Source: Halobellus rufus
GTDB taxonomy: Archaea > Halobacteriota > Halobacteria > Halobacteriales > Haloferacaceae
Assembly (NCBI RefSeq): GCF_000739575.1
Contig: NZ_BBJO01000030.1
Coordinates: 104,988-168,987, forward strand
DNA length: 64,000 nucleotides
Reading direction: 5' to 3'
Shown here: positions 8,356 to 17,506 of the stretch, piece by piece
How positions within the stretch are numbered: the first letter of the stretch is position 1
How the letters are laid out: each line of letters starts with the position of its first letter
Notes under the pieces: model-generated
The model's database searches: none
Told to the model about the DNA's origin: nothing
The model's input: the letters and a program-made list of their open reading frames with translations, nothing else
Made by a program: the position numbers and the translations under genes

Positions 8356-8413
8356 ACAGGCAGACGCCTGTTTCACTGACCCGTAGGAGCAATCCTGCGT
8401 ACTACGGAGGTGA
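8356..8413 (+). promoter_or_regulatory. Structured leader of the uL1 operon with strong Shine-Dalgarno
   Basis: Upstream of uL1 lie a perfect hairpin (ACAGGC/GCCTGT, 8356-8371), a second pairing of CGTAG (8382-8386) with CTACG (8402-8406), and the full anti-16S match GGAGGTGA (8406-8413) three bases before the ATG. Halophile uL1 operon leaders are known to mimic the 23S rRNA site of uL1 and mediate autogenous control, and this one fits that pattern. Confidence 0.6.
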
Positions 8414-8416
8414 ATA

Positions 8417-9055
8417 ATGGCAGATACGATAGTTGACGCAGTCTCTCGCGCGCTCGACGAGGCACCGCCGCGGAACTTCCGCGAGACGGTCGACCTCGCC
8501 GTGAATCTGCGCGATCTCGACTTAAACGACCCATCGAAACGTGTCGACGAGTCTGTCGTTCTCCCGTCCGGTACCGGACAGGAGACGCAGATCGTCGTCT
8601 TCGCGAGCGGTGAGACCGCGCTCCGAGCCGAGGAGGTCGCCGACCAGGTTCTGGACGGCGACGACCTCGAAGAGCTCGGAGACGACACCGACGCGGCAAA
8701 AGACCTCGCCGACGAGACCGACTTCTTCGTGGCCGAAGCCAGCATGATGCAGGACATCGGCCGCTTCCTGGGGACGGTTCTCGGTCCGCGCGGTAAGATG
8801 CCGACACCGCTTCAGCCGGACGACGACGTCGTCGAGACAGTGAATCGAATGAAGAACACGGTGCAACTCCGCTCCCGCGATCGCCGGACCTTCCACACCC
8901 GCGTGGGTGCTCAGGATATGGACTCCGAGGAGATCGCGGACAACATCGACGTCATCGTCCGTCGTCTCGAAGCGAGCCTCGAGAAGGGCCCGCTGAACAT
9001 CGATTCGATGTACGTGAAGACGACGATGGGCCCGTCCGTGGAGGTACCCGCATGA
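8417..9055 (+). CDS. rpl1: Ribosomal protein uL1
   Basis: 212 residues; forms the mobile L1 stalk on 23S rRNA and, in archaea, represses its own mRNA. The family signature [21 protein letters not shown] lies near residues 118-138, and the ending is MGPSVEVPA. It is the first gene of a uL1-uL10-P1 operon; its TGA overlaps the uL10 ATG (ATGA, 9052-9055). The start is fixed by a perfect Shine-Dalgarno sequence in a structured leader. Confidence 0.96.
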   Translation: MADTIVDAVSRALDEAPPRNFRETVDLAVNLRDLDLNDPSKRVDESVVLPSGTGQETQIVVFASGETALRAEEVADQVLDGDDLEELGDDTDAAKDLADETDFFVAEASMMQDIGRFLGTVLGPRGKMPTPLQPDDDVVETVNRMKNTVQLRSRDRRTFHTRVGAQDMDSEEIADNIDVIVRRLEASLEKGPLNIDSMYVKTTMGPSVEVPA

Positions 9056-10095
9056 GCGAGAGTGCCGCCGCGCGACGAACGGAGACGATCCCCGAGTGGA
9101 AGAAAGAGGAGGTCGGCGAACTGGTCGAGTTCCTCGAAGGCTACGAGTCCGTCGGCGTCGTCGACGTCGCCGGGATTCCGAGCCGACAGCTCCAGAGTAT
9201 GCGCCGTGAGCTTCACGGCAGCGCGGAACTGCGGATGAGCCGCAACACGCTCACCGTCCGCGCGCTCGAAGAGGTCGACGACGGCCTCGAAGACCTGACC
9301 GGGTACGTCTCGGGACAGGTCGCGCTCGTGGGCACGAACGACAACCCCTTCGGGCTGTACAAGCAGCTCGAAGCGTCGAAGACGCCCGCGCCGATCAGCG
9401 CCGGCGAAGTCGCGCCCAACGACATCGTCATCCCCGAGGGTGACACGGGCGTCGACCCCGGCCCGTTCGTGGGCGAACTCCAGCAGGTCGGAGCCGCCGC
9501 GCGCATCATGGACGGCTCGATCCAGGTCACCGAGGACTCGAAGGTCCTCGACGCCGGCGAGCCGGTCTCCGAGGAACTCGAAGGCGTGCTCTCCGAGCTC
9601 GGCATCGAGCCGAAGGAAGTCGGCCTCGACCTCCGCGGCGTCTTCTCCGAAGGCGTCCTGTTCGAGCCCGACGAACTCGCGATCGACGTCGACGAGTACC
9701 GCGCGGACATCCAGTCCGCCGCCGCGGCCGCTCGGAACCTCTCGGTCAACGCGAGCTACCCGACGGCGCAGACCGCGCCGACGCTGCTCGCGAAGGCCGC
9801 CGGCGACGCGAAGGCCCTCGGGCTCTTCGCCGCCATCGAGGACCCCGACGTGCTGCCCGATCTCGTCGCGAAGGCCGACGCGCAGGTTCGCGCGCTCGCC
9901 GCCCAGATCGACGACGAGGAGGCGCTCCCGGAGGAGCTCCGGGGAGTCGAGGCGCCCGAGCCGGCCGCCGAGGAGGCGGCCGACGAGGGCGAGGACGAAT
10001 CGGCTGACGAAGACACGGAAGAAGATGCCGACGCCGACGACACCGACGACGACGACGGAGACGGTGCCGAAGGCCTCGGCGCGATGTTCGGATAA
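9052..10095 (+). CDS. rpl10: Ribosomal protein uL10 (acidic P0, stalk base)
   Basis: 347 residues. It binds 23S rRNA next to uL11 and carries P1 dimers. N-terminal [17 protein letters not shown] and SRQLQSMRR are typical. The C-terminus is an Ala-rich helix, a long Glu/Asp tail and the factor-binding ending EGLGAMFG, nearly the same as that of P1 downstream. Start overlaps the uL1 stop by four bases, and P1 follows after 18 bases. Confidence 0.95.
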   Translation: MSESAAARRTETIPEWKKEEVGELVEFLEGYESVGVVDVAGIPSRQLQSMRRELHGSAELRMSRNTLTVRALEEVDDGLEDLTGYVSGQVALVGTNDNPFGLYKQLEASKTPAPISAGEVAPNDIVIPEGDTGVDPGPFVGELQQVGAAARIMDGSIQVTEDSKVLDAGEPVSEELEGVLSELGIEPKEVGLDLRGVFSEGVLFEPDELAIDVDEYRADIQSAAAAARNLSVNASYPTAQTAPTLLAKAAGDAKALGLFAAIEDPDVLPDLVAKADAQVRALAAQIDDEEALPEELRGVEAPEPAAEEAADEGEDESADEDTEEDADADDTDDDDGDGAEGLGAMFG

Positions 10096-10113
10096 CTACG
10101 AGGAAATACGACA

Positions 10114-10455
10114 ATGGAATACGTTTACGCAGCTCTCACCCTGAACGAGTCGGGCGAAGAGATCAACGAAGAGAACATCACCGCGGTCCTCGAGGCCGCC
10201 GGTGTCGATGTCGAAGAGTCCCGCGTCAAGGCGCTCGTCGCCGCGCTCGAGGACGTCGACATCGAGGAAGCCGTCGAGACGGCAGCCGCCGCTCCCGCGC
10301 CCGCCGCGGGCGGCGCTGCCGGCGGCGAAGTCGAGACCGCCGACGACGGCGACGACGAGGCCGACGACGAGGCCGAGGAAGCCGACGACGGCGACGAGGA
10401 CGAGGAAGAGGACGAAGAGGCCTCCGGCGAGGGCCTCGGCAACCTCTTCGGCTGA
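10114..10455 (+). CDS. rpl12: Ribosomal stalk protein P1 (L12)
   Basis: 113 residues: helical dimerisation domain ([20 protein letters not shown] and onward), an Ala/Pro/Gly hinge at about residues 62-75, an extremely acidic stretch, and the conserved C-terminus GEGLGNLFG that recruits elongation factors. Last gene of the uL1-uL10-P1 operon; T-rich DNA about 50-75 bases after the stop may end the transcript. Confidence 0.95.
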   Translation: MEYVYAALTLNESGEEINEENITAVLEAAGVDVEESRVKALVAALEDVDIEEAVETAAAAPAPAAGGAAGGEVETADDGDDEADDEAEEADDGDEDEEEDEEASGEGLGNLFG

Positions 10456-10636
10456 GTTCGGAACCGCCGAAGACGCCGACCGTCCGATCCGGACGTCGCG
10501 CCAACTCGTCTTTCGATCCGATTTCTTTCGACGCTACCGAGACAGCGGCTGCGCTAGTGCGTCGACGCCGACGTGAACGGTTCGACCACCGGTCCACGCG
10601 AACGTTCAAATACGAGGACGGGGCCACTCCGTCGCG

Positions 10637-11923
10637 ATGGTCTCGCCCACGATCACCCTCGCGTTCGCGCTCTGCGGCGTGGCGTTAGGCACGCTGACCG
10701 GGCTGCTTCCGGGGCTGCACGTCAACAGCGTCGCGTTCCTCCTCGTCGGGATCGCGCCGGGCATCGACGGCCCCCCGACGGCGGTCGGCGCGGCGATCCT
10801 CGCGGCGGGCGTCGTTCACACCTTTCTCTCGATCGTGCCGGGGCTCGTCCTCGGCGTGCCCGACGCGGCGACCGCCCCCGGGGCGCTGCCCGGGCACCGA
10901 CTCGTCCTCGCCGGCTGCGGACGTGAGGCGATCCGGCTGTCGGCGGTCGGCAGCGGCATCGCCCTCGTCGGTGCCGTCGCGGTCGCGCTGCCGCTCTCGC
11001 ACGCCGTCGCCGCCGGGCGAGCGTGGCTGCTCGCCGCGCTCCCCGTTCTCCTCGCGGTCGTGGCGGGGTTGCTGGTCCTCGCCGAACCGACACGCCGAGC
11101 GCGACTCGGCGGCCTGCTCTGTCTCGTCGTGGCGACGGGCCTCGGGTTTCTGAGGCTCGATCTCCCGGCGACCGGCGTGTTGACGCCGGACGGCGCGGCC
11201 TCGATGCTCGCGCCGATCTTCGGCGGGCTGTTCGGCGCGCCGATCCTGGTCGACGCGGTCGACGCCGACGGTGCCGTCCCGCCGCAGGAGGGGACGACGC
11301 TGGGGCTCTCGGTCACCGAGACGGTTCGGGCGGCGCTCTCGGGAGTCGGGGGCGGCGCGCTCGTCGGCTACCTGCCGGGCGTCTCCGCGGGCGTCGCCGC
11401 GGTGTTGGCGCTCGGCGGCGCGGGCGGCAGCGGCCCCGCGGGGCGCGGATCGGACCGCGCCTACGTCGTCGCGACCAGCGGGGCCGACACGGCGACGGCG
11501 GTGTTCGCGGTCGCCTCGCTCGCGGTGCTCGGCGCGCCCCGAAGCGGAGTCACCGTCGCGCTGGAGTCGCTCGCGGGCGCGGGTTCCTCGTCGGCGACAG
11601 GCGCGAGCGCGGCGGCGGGAGCGACGGCTCCGATGCCGCTCGCGGAGATGCTGCTCGTGGTCGTCCTCGCGGCGGGGCTGGGGATCGCCGTCCTGCTGAT
11701 AGTCGGCGAGCGGTACCTCCTCGTCGTCCGTCGACTGCCGCGACGCCCGCTCGTCCTCGGCGTGTTGGGGCTCCTGTTCGCGCTCGCAGTGGGCTTCGCG
11801 GGGCCGCTCGGCGGCGCGGTCTTCTGTCTCGCCGCGGTCGTCGGCTTAATGCCGCCGCGCGTCGGCGCGCGACGCGTCCACCTGATGGGCGTGCTCTTCG
11901 GGCCGATCGCGCTGGGGTGGTGA
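10637..11923 (+). CDS. TctA-like tripartite tricarboxylate permease family membrane protein
   Basis: A 428-residue integral membrane protein with about ten helices. LGTLTGLLPGLHVNSVAFLL near residues 18-37 and the GxxPGxxAG-like YLPGVSAGVAAVLALGG at about 238-254 match the archaeal TctA-like family (COG1784). Bacterial TctA proteins import tricarboxylates with a periplasmic binding protein, but no TctB/TctC partner is visible here, so the substrate is unknown. A TATA-like TTCAAATA at about 10606 lies 27-30 bases before the ATG. Confidence 0.75.
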   Translation: MVSPTITLAFALCGVALGTLTGLLPGLHVNSVAFLLVGIAPGIDGPPTAVGAAILAAGVVHTFLSIVPGLVLGVPDAATAPGALPGHRLVLAGCGREAIRLSAVGSGIALVGAVAVALPLSHAVAAGRAWLLAALPVLLAVVAGLLVLAEPTRRARLGGLLCLVVATGLGFLRLDLPATGVLTPDGAASMLAPIFGGLFGAPILVDAVDADGAVPPQEGTTLGLSVTETVRAALSGVGGGALVGYLPGVSAGVAAVLALGGAGGSGPAGRGSDRAYVVATSGADTATAVFAVASLAVLGAPRSGVTVALESLAGAGSSSATGASAAAGATAPMPLAEMLLVVVLAAGLGIAVLLIVGERYLLVVRRLPRRPLVLGVLGLLFALAVGFAGPLGGAVFCLAAVVGLMPPRVGARRVHLMGVLFGPIALGW

Positions 11924-11960
11924 GCGGACGGCTCCCGGACCGGATGACCGGGAAAGACAA

Positions 11961-11974
11961 CCGTTAAAAGTCGC
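11961..11974 (+). promoter_or_regulatory. Promoter core of zinc-finger/aEF-1beta operon
   Basis: CCGTTAAAAGTCGC, identical to 7336-7349 and at the same 32-base distance from the start codon. TTAAAA serves as the likely TATA box. Confidence 0.6.
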
Positions 11975-11992
11975 GCCCGGGTGGTGTAGAGT

Positions 11993-12172
11993 ATGAGCCA
12001 GTCCGAACAGCGACACGCCCGACAGTGCGTGTCCTGTGGCATCAACATCTCCGGCATGAGCGCGGCGACGTTCAACTGTCCGGACTGTGGCCACGAGATC
12101 TCGCGGTGTGCGAAGTGCCGAAAGCAGAGCAACCTCTATGAGTGCCCCGACTGCGGGTTCATGGGACCCTGA
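11993..12172 (+). CDS. Dual zinc-finger micro-protein (HVO_2753-like)
   Basis: Only 59 residues, with four CxxC pairs: C12-C15, C29-C32, C39-C42 and C51-C54 (RQCVSCG, NCPDCG, RCAKCRK, ECPDCG). This is the pattern of the haloarchaeal two-zinc-finger protein known from Haloferax (HVO_2753), also called a Zn-ribbon RNA-binding protein. It stands three bases before aEF-1beta under a promoter identical in its core to that of uL11, which suggests a translation-related role. The precise function is not known to me. Confidence 0.9.
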   Translation: MSQSEQRHARQCVSCGINISGMSAATFNCPDCGHEISRCAKCRKQSNLYECPDCGFMGP

Positions 12173-12175
12173 ACG

Positions 12176-12442
12176 ATGGGAAAAGTAGCAGCCAAGATCA
12201 AGGTGATGCCGAACAGCCCCGAAATCGACCTTGACGACCTCCAAGAGCGGCTCGAACAGTCGCTGCCCGAGGGCGCGAAGATCAACGGCTTCGAGCGCGA
12301 CGACGTCGCGTTCGGACTGGTCGCGCTGCTTCCGACTGTGATCGTCCCCGACGACGCGGGCGGCACGGAAGCGGTCGAAGAGGCGTTCAGCGGCGTCGAC
12401 GGCGTCGAGAGCGTCTCCGTCGAGAACGTCGGTCGCATCTGA
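12176..12442 (+). CDS. ef1B: Elongation factor aEF-1beta
   Basis: 88 residues; guanine-nucleotide exchange factor for aEF-1alpha. [19 protein letters not shown] and [14 protein letters not shown] are the conserved ferredoxin-like fold of the family, and the length is normal for archaea. Three bases separate it from the zinc-finger gene, so the two are co-transcribed. Confidence 0.94.
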   Translation: MGKVAAKIKVMPNSPEIDLDDLQERLEQSLPEGAKINGFERDDVAFGLVALLPTVIVPDDAGGTEAVEEAFSGVDGVESVSVENVGRI

Positions 12443-12537
12443 GCGGCGCGCCGGCGCGAGCGACCGCAGCGTCGTCTCAATCATCCTTCTCCGCTCGACG
12501 CAGCCACCGAGCCCGCGGCTTCTGCAACTCCTAGAGG

Positions 12538-12558
12538 TGATTCCCCTGCTGGGGATCA
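12538..12558. terminator. Hairpin between convergent genes
   Basis: TGATTCCCC-TGCT-GGGGATCA pairs with one bulged T. It lies about 95 bases after aEF-1beta and 55 bases before the end of the opposing gene, so it may help separate or stabilise the two transcripts. There is no long T-run. Confidence 0.35.
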
Positions 12559-12613
12559 GAAACCGAGTTCGTCGGCGGCGCGCGCCGCCACCGATTCGTC
12601 ACACGAGCCGTGT

Positions 12614-12874
12614 TCAGGCCCCGCGGCGGAGGAAGAGCAGACCGACGAGCGGAGAGAGAATGAACCCGACCCCGAGAGCGAAGATCAGCGGGAGACCGCC
12701 CGCATCGACCGACGCGGCCGCCGCGACGCCGACGACCGCGCCGAGGAGGATACTCACGGAGACGCCGAGTCCGAACTGTTCGAGCCGAGAGCTGGAGTCG
12801 TGATCGACCGAGGCGCCGTCCTCGCCCGTAGATCGTTCCGGAAGCTCTCCGCCGCTTGCGTGTTCCAGTGCCAT
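12614..12874 (-). CDS. Small two-TM membrane protein of unknown function
   Basis: 86 residues with a polar N-terminal third and two hydrophobic segments (about 36-56 and 61-80) that end in LLFLRRGA. No family recognised. It is convergent with aEF-1beta and divergent from eL21. Confidence 0.55.
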   Translation of the reverse strand: MALEHASGGELPERSTGEDGASVDHDSSSRLEQFGLGVSVSILLGAVVGVAAAASVDAGGLPLIFALGVGFILSPLVGLLFLRRGA

Positions 12875-13015
12875 AATCGTGAGTACGATACCCTATGGTT
12901 TAGATTTTGCCGAGACGGGGCGAGATTCCCGGGCGGTGCCTGCGGGTTCGTCGCACGATAGTCGCGCTGTGCGAGCCCGCGACCGCCGGCGTCGCTCGTC
13001 GGACGGGAACGTGCG

Positions 13016-13023
13016 TTTTATAA
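13016..13023 (+). promoter_or_regulatory. TATA box of eL21-Rpo4 operon
   Basis: TTTTATAA is centred about 33 bases before the eL21 ATG, implying a leader of only a few bases. Confidence 0.55.
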
Positions 13024-13052
13024 CCGCGTCGGAAGTACTGCCTCCAACGACT

Positions 13053-13343
13053 ATGCCGAGTTCCAACGGTCCACTTCACGGTACGCGAGGAAAGCTCTCG
13101 AACAACCCCCGCGAGCGAGGAACGTCCCCGCCGCAGCGAGCGATCCAGGAGTTCGACGAGGGCCAGAAGGTCCACCTGAAGATCGACCCGAGCGTCCGAG
13201 AGGGTCGCTTCCACCCGCGCTTCAACGGTCACACGGGCGAAGTCGTCGGCAAACAGGGCCGCGCGTTCAAGGTCCAGATCGTCGACGGCGGCAAAGAGAA
13301 GACGCTCATCGCCCGCCCCGCTCACCTGCGCGCCCAGGAGTAA
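13053..13343 (+). CDS. rpl21e: Ribosomal protein eL21
   Basis: 96 residues, archaeal/eukaryotic-type large-subunit protein. [20 protein letters not shown] and [18 protein letters not shown] are conserved. The ATG at 13053 gives the family N-terminus and is 30 bases after a TATA box. Rpo4 follows after 12 bases, so both are in one transcript, as often in archaea. Confidence 0.95.
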   Translation: MPSSNGPLHGTRGKLSNNPRERGTSPPQRAIQEFDEGQKVHLKIDPSVREGRFHPRFNGHTGEVVGKQGRAFKVQIVDGGKEKTLIARPAHLRAQE

Positions 13344-13355
13344 TCTCCGACGCCG

Positions 13356-13712
13356 ATGACCATCTTCAAAGAGAAAGTTAGCGAGGAGTACATGACCGTC
13401 TCGGAGGTCAAACGGCTCCTCGAGGACGTCGAGGCCGAACGCGCAGCCGACGAGGAGCGAGAGCTGCGATACGAACTCGCCCGCGCCATCGAGCACGTGA
13501 ATCGGTTCGCCCACCTCGATCCCGAGGAGTCCCGCGACCTCGTCGAGGAGCTCCTCGAACTGGAGAAGGTCGACATCGAGACGGCGATCAAGATCGCGGA
13601 TCTCCTCCCGCAGAGCAGAGACGAACTCCGCGCGGTCTACGCGCAGGAGCGCTACGCGCTCGACGGCGACGAACTCGACGACGTGCTGAACGTCGTCGCG
13701 AAGTACGTCTGA
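13356..13712 (+). CDS. rpoF: RNA polymerase subunit Rpo4 (RpoF)
   Basis: 118 residues of the Rpb4 family: MTIFKEKVSEEYMTVSEVKR and the C-terminal HRDC-like helices ending VLNVVAKYV. With Rpo7 it forms the stalk of archaeal RNA polymerase. Located directly after eL21 and before DUF655 and RsmA, a conserved archaeal order. Confidence 0.92.
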   Translation: MTIFKEKVSEEYMTVSEVKRLLEDVEAERAADEERELRYELARAIEHVNRFAHLDPEESRDLVEELLELEKVDIETAIKIADLLPQSRDELRAVYAQERYALDGDELDDVLNVVAKYV

Positions 13713-13751
13713 CGCTGCGAGAGGCCGGTGCGGTTCCGGTCGCGCAGCCCA

Positions 13752-13763
13752 CTATTTAAATAG
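13752..13763 (+). promoter_or_regulatory. Palindromic TATA element of DUF655 gene
   Basis: CTATTTAAATAG is a perfect 12-base palindrome whose centre is 28 bases before the ATG at 13785, as expected for a leaderless transcript. Confidence 0.6.
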
Positions 13764-13784
13764 ACCCTCACCGTACGTCAGTCT

Positions 13785-14441
13785 ATGACTACGACCGAGA
13801 GCGGAGACGCCGACGACGCCGAGGAGTCGGCGGACGGATCCGACCGCACCCCCGAGCCGGACGGTTCGAGCGATGCCGAGGAAACGGAGGTTCGCTACGC
13901 GGTCGTCTTAGATCACCTTCCGCACGGACGCGCGGACGACGACCGGCCCCGGCACCGGAAGTCGCCGCTGGCGTACGTGATCGGCGAGCGTGACTTCCGG
14001 CTCTTCGAGGTCACCCTGACCGACGACGCGGACGTCTCGATCGGCGACCGCGTCGTGATCGGACCCACCGAGGCCCGCGACGTGGTCTCGGGGTTCAAGC
14101 AGGTGATGTACGACGACCTCTCGAACACCGCTACCGCGGAACTCGAGTACGCCATCGAGGAGATCGTCGACGCGAACGAGCGCCGCTTCGTCGACTTCTA
14201 CAACGACGCCCAACCGATCACGCTGCGGCTGCACCAGCTGAATCTCCTCCCCGGCATCGGGAAGAAGCTCCGGAACAACGTGCTCGACCAGCGCAAGCGC
14301 GGCCCCTTCGAGAGCTTCGAGGAGCTCGAAGAGCGCGTTTCGGGGCTCCACCGGCCGAAGGAGGTCCTCGTCGAGCGGATCATCGAGGAACTCCGCGACG
14401 ACGACCTGAAGTACAAGGCGTTCGTCGGCCGCGACTCGTGA
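13785..14441 (+). CDS. DUF655 putative RNA-binding protein
   Basis: 218 residues. The middle is an OB-like region (YAVVLDHLPHGRADDDRPRH) and the C-terminal third contains a helix-hairpin-helix, LNLLPGIGKKLRNNVLDQRK, that suggests nucleic-acid binding. DUF655 proteins are archaeal and regularly sit between Rpo4 and the RsmA dimethyltransferase, hinting at a role in rRNA or translation; the function is unproven. The N-terminal 40 residues are acidic and variable. Confidence 0.88.
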   Translation: MTTTESGDADDAEESADGSDRTPEPDGSSDAEETEVRYAVVLDHLPHGRADDDRPRHRKSPLAYVIGERDFRLFEVTLTDDADVSIGDRVVIGPTEARDVVSGFKQVMYDDLSNTATAELEYAIEEIVDANERRFVDFYNDAQPITLRLHQLNLLPGIGKKLRNNVLDQRKRGPFESFEELEERVSGLHRPKEVLVERIIEELRDDDLKYKAFVGRDS

Positions 14442-14519
14442 CGACGGTCCGTATCCCGCAGCCGGCCCCCGCGTGACCGACCCGAGACGTTTACACTCTC
14501 CCGGGCGCAACGGGGGGCA

Positions 14520-15386
14520 ATGACTGATTCGACGGCCGACGCCGCGGCGGACCTCCGAGACCCCGACGACCTGCGACGTCGGGCCGGACTCCGTGGCGAC
14601 CCCGACCGCGATCAACACTTTCTGGTCGACGACCGGGTGCTCGATCGGATCCCGGGCTACCTGCCCGCCGACGCCGACGCGACGCACCTCCTCGAGATCG
14701 GCGGCGGCACGGGCGCGCTCACCGACCGACTGCTCCGGATCGCCGAGACCGTGACAGTCGTCGAGCGCGACCCGTCGCTCGCGGCGTTCCTCCGCGAGGA
14801 GTTCCGCGAGGACGTCGAGGCGGGGCGGCTGGAGGTCGTCGAGGGCGACGCGCTCGACGTCGACCTGCCCGACTTCTCGGCGTCGGTCTCGAACCTCCCG
14901 TACGGAATCTCCTCGGAGATCACGTTCAGGCTGCTCCCCGCCGAGCGACCGCTCGTGTTGATGTTCCAGCGGGAGTTCGGCGAGCGGATGGCGGCCGAGC
15001 CCGGGACCGACGCCTACGGGCGGCTCTCCGTGAGCGCACAGCACTACGCGGACGTCGAGGTCGTCGAGATCGTCCCCCCGACGGCGTTCGACCCCGCGCC
15101 GGCCGTCGAGAGCGCAGTCGTTCGACTGCGACCGCGGGAGCCGGAGTACGTCGTCGACGACGAGGCGTTCTTCTTCGACTTCGTGAAGGCGCTCTTCACC
15201 CAGCGGCGCAAGACGATCAGAAACGGGATCCGCAACACCGCCCACATCTCGGGGCTCGACGACCCGGAGGCGGTCGTCGAGGCGGTCGAGGCCGTCGACG
15301 AGGATCTGCTCCGCGCGCGGGCGGGATCGCTCACGCCCGCGGAGTTCGCCGAACTGACCGCGATCGCGGACGAACACGGCCGGTGA
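14520..15386 (+). CDS. rsmA: 16S rRNA adenine dimethyltransferase RsmA (KsgA)
   Basis: 288 residues. Methylates the two adjacent adenosines in the 3'-terminal hairpin of 16S rRNA. SAM motif I is LEIGGGTGALTDRLL, and motif IV is SNLPYGISSEI. DQHFLVDD is the usual N-terminal signature. Its stop overlaps a possible GTG start of the MscS gene. Confidence 0.95.
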   Translation: MTDSTADAAADLRDPDDLRRRAGLRGDPDRDQHFLVDDRVLDRIPGYLPADADATHLLEIGGGTGALTDRLLRIAETVTVVERDPSLAAFLREEFREDVEAGRLEVVEGDALDVDLPDFSASVSNLPYGISSEITFRLLPAERPLVLMFQREFGERMAAEPGTDAYGRLSVSAQHYADVEVVEIVPPTAFDPAPAVESAVVRLRPREPEYVVDDEAFFFDFVKALFTQRRKTIRNGIRNTAHISGLDDPEAVVEAVEAVDEDLLRARAGSLTPAEFAELTAIADEHGR

Positions 15387-15397
15387 GAGGACCGACG

Positions 15398-16840
15398 ATG
15401 GCCGCAACACTTCAGACGGGAAGTGGGAGATTCGGAGAACTCGCAGCCGCGCTTTCGAGCCTCTCGGAGCTGGTTCCGTCGTTCACCGGCCGCATCGCGG
15501 TCACGTTCGCGATCGGCGTCGCCGTGATGGCGTTTCTGGCACGCACGGACCGGATCCACGAGGCGGCTCCCGATCGGTTGGAATCGACCGCCTGGCACGT
15601 GATCGTCACGGTCGGGACGATGGTCGTCGCCGCCGGGGCGGGGGTGGCGATCGTCGGGCTGTGGGGCCTCTCCGACGAGCTTCTCGCGGTGTTCGGGACC
15701 AGTTACGGCCCGGAGACGATCGTCAAAGCCGGCATCTCCGCGCTCTTTCTGATCGGCGCGTACACGATGACCGGCCTGGTCAAACAGCTCGTCGACCAGC
15801 TCGCGGAGACGCGGTCGTCAGTCGGCGAACACGAGCGCGAGATCGCCTACAGGCTCGGACAGGTCGCGCTGTACCTCCTCGCGTTCACCATCGTCCTCTC
15901 GCTGTGGAACGTGAACGTCGGCGGGATCCTCGTCGGCGCGGGGTTCCTCGGCATCGTCGTCGGTATGGCGGCCAGACAGACTCTCGGCGCGATGCTCGCG
16001 GGGTTCGTGCTGATGTTCTCCCGGCCGTTCGAGATCGGCGACTGGATTCAGGTCGGCGAGTACGAGGGCATCGTCACCGACATCACCATCGTCAACACCC
16101 GGATGCAGACGTTCGACGGGGAGTACGTGATGATCCCCAACGACGTGGTCTCCTCCGAGAGCCTCGTCAACCGCAGCCGGAAGGGGCGGCTCCGCATCGA
16201 GGTGGAAGTCGGAATCGACTACGACGCCGACCCCGAACGCGCCGCAGACATCGCGAGGAAGGCGGTCACGAATCTCGACGACCCGATGAGCGTGCCGACG
16301 CCGCAGGTGGTCTTCAAGCGGCTGGGCGATTCCGCTGTCGTGCTCGGCGTCCGCTACTGGATCGACAACCCGAGCGCGCGCCGGAAGTGGCGCTCGCAGA
16401 CGGCCGTCATCGGAGCCGTCAAGGAGGCGCTGGAGGCGGAGGGGATCAAGATCCCGTTCCCGCAGCGGGAGCTGATGGGCCGACAGGAGTCCGGCGGGTT
16501 CGTCCTCGCTGGCGATTCGCGGCCGCCGGAGGAGCAACTGGACAGCGCTTCGGAAGCGCTGTCTGACGGGGCCGCGAGCGACGACAGTGGGGACGAATCG
16601 GACCGTGACGCTGACAGGGAGCCGTCAGACGCCGAGGCGGACGCGGAGGTCCCCGAAGCCGACCGGGAGGCGGCGGATCCGGACGGGAACGGCCCGGACG
16701 AGGACGACACTGATGACGGCGATCGAGAGCGCTCGACGGCCGCCGACCGCGGGACCGACGAGTCGGAGCTGAAAACCGACGGCGTTCCGGGCGGGCCGCG
16801 GAGCGACGGGTCGGGCGAGTCGGGTGGGAGCGGCTCGTGA
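15398..16840 (+). CDS. MscS family mechanosensitive channel
   Basis: 480 residues from the ATG at 15398 (a GTG at 15383 overlapping the rsmA stop is an alternative). About four TM segments precede the MscS core: GGILVGAGFLGIVVGMAARQ forms the pore helix and FEIGDWIQVGEYEG the start of the beta domain. The last 110 residues are a disordered, very acidic Asp/Glu/Ser/Gly tail. The channel should release solutes on hypo-osmotic shock, important in a halophile. It overlaps the methyltransferase gene that follows by four bases. Confidence 0.9.
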   Translation: MAATLQTGSGRFGELAAALSSLSELVPSFTGRIAVTFAIGVAVMAFLARTDRIHEAAPDRLESTAWHVIVTVGTMVVAAGAGVAIVGLWGLSDELLAVFGTSYGPETIVKAGISALFLIGAYTMTGLVKQLVDQLAETRSSVGEHEREIAYRLGQVALYLLAFTIVLSLWNVNVGGILVGAGFLGIVVGMAARQTLGAMLAGFVLMFSRPFEIGDWIQVGEYEGIVTDITIVNTRMQTFDGEYVMIPNDVVSSESLVNRSRKGRLRIEVEVGIDYDADPERAADIARKAVTNLDDPMSVPTPQVVFKRLGDSAVVLGVRYWIDNPSARRKWRSQTAVIGAVKEALEAEGIKIPFPQRELMGRQESGGFVLAGDSRPPEEQLDSASEALSDGAASDDSGDESDRDADREPSDAEADAEVPEADREAADPDGNGPDEDDTDDGDRERSTAADRGTDESELKTDGVPGGPRSDGSGESGGSGS

Positions 16841-17475
16841 CCGAGGAGACCAAGCGCGACTTGGCCTCGCGTCGAGGCGTCGAGACGAGCGTGTATCAGC
16901 CCGCCGAGGACTCGCAGCTCCTCGCGACCGCAGTGGAACGGGCGGGTCGGGGGCGGTTCCTCGAAGTTGGCACCGGCTCCGGTTGGGTCGCCGCGCAGGC
17001 GACGGACGTCGACGCCGTCACCTCGGTCGTCGCGACCGACGTGAACCCGCACGCCTGCCGGACGGCGCGCGAACGCGCGCTGAGCGGCGGTGGCCCGGGC
17101 GAGGCTTCCGGTCCGGCCTTCGATGTCGTCCGAGCGGACCTCCTCTCGCCGTTCGTCGACGGCGCGTTCGACACCGTCGCGTTCAACCCCCCGTATCTCC
17201 CGACCGACCCCGACAACGAGTGGGACGACTGGATGGAGCGCGCGCTGTCGGGCGGCGAGTCGGGCCGCGAACTGATCGAGCCGTTCCTCGACACCGTCGG
17301 TCGCGCGCTCGCGGACGACGGCGTCGCGTTGTTGCTGGTGAGTTCGCTGACGGGGTACGACGAAGTGCTCGACTACGCGGCGTCGTGCGGCTTCGACCAC
17401 GACGTCGTCGTCGAGGAGTCTTACCCCTTCGAGACGCTGTCGGTGCTGGCGTTGACCGACGCCGCGGACGGCTGA
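16837..17475 (+). CDS. HemK/PrmC-like N5-glutamine methyltransferase
   Basis: 212 residues. The catalytic NPPY motif is present (FNPPYLPTDPDNEWDDW), with SAM motif I EVGTGSGWVAAQA. The short form without the bacterial PrmC N-terminal domain is the archaeal/eukaryotic Mtq2 type, which methylates the GGQ glutamine of release factor aRF1. The GTG start overlaps the MscS stop (GTGA, 16837-16840). Confidence 0.88.
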   Translation: MTEETKRDLASRRGVETSVYQPAEDSQLLATAVERAGRGRFLEVGTGSGWVAAQATDVDAVTSVVATDVNPHACRTARERALSGGGPGEASGPAFDVVRADLLSPFVDGAFDTVAFNPPYLPTDPDNEWDDWMERALSGGESGRELIEPFLDTVGRALADDGVALLLVSSLTGYDEVLDYAASCGFDHDVVVEESYPFETLSVLALTDAADG

Positions 17476-17506
17476 AGTGGCTTCGGTCCCCTCCGAGGCG
17501 AATTAC

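Noticed and set aside
12533..12570. Box C/D RNA (TGATT...CAGA)
   Set aside because: No proper RUGAUGA and CUGA pair with guide spacing; a simple hairpin between convergent genes explains it.
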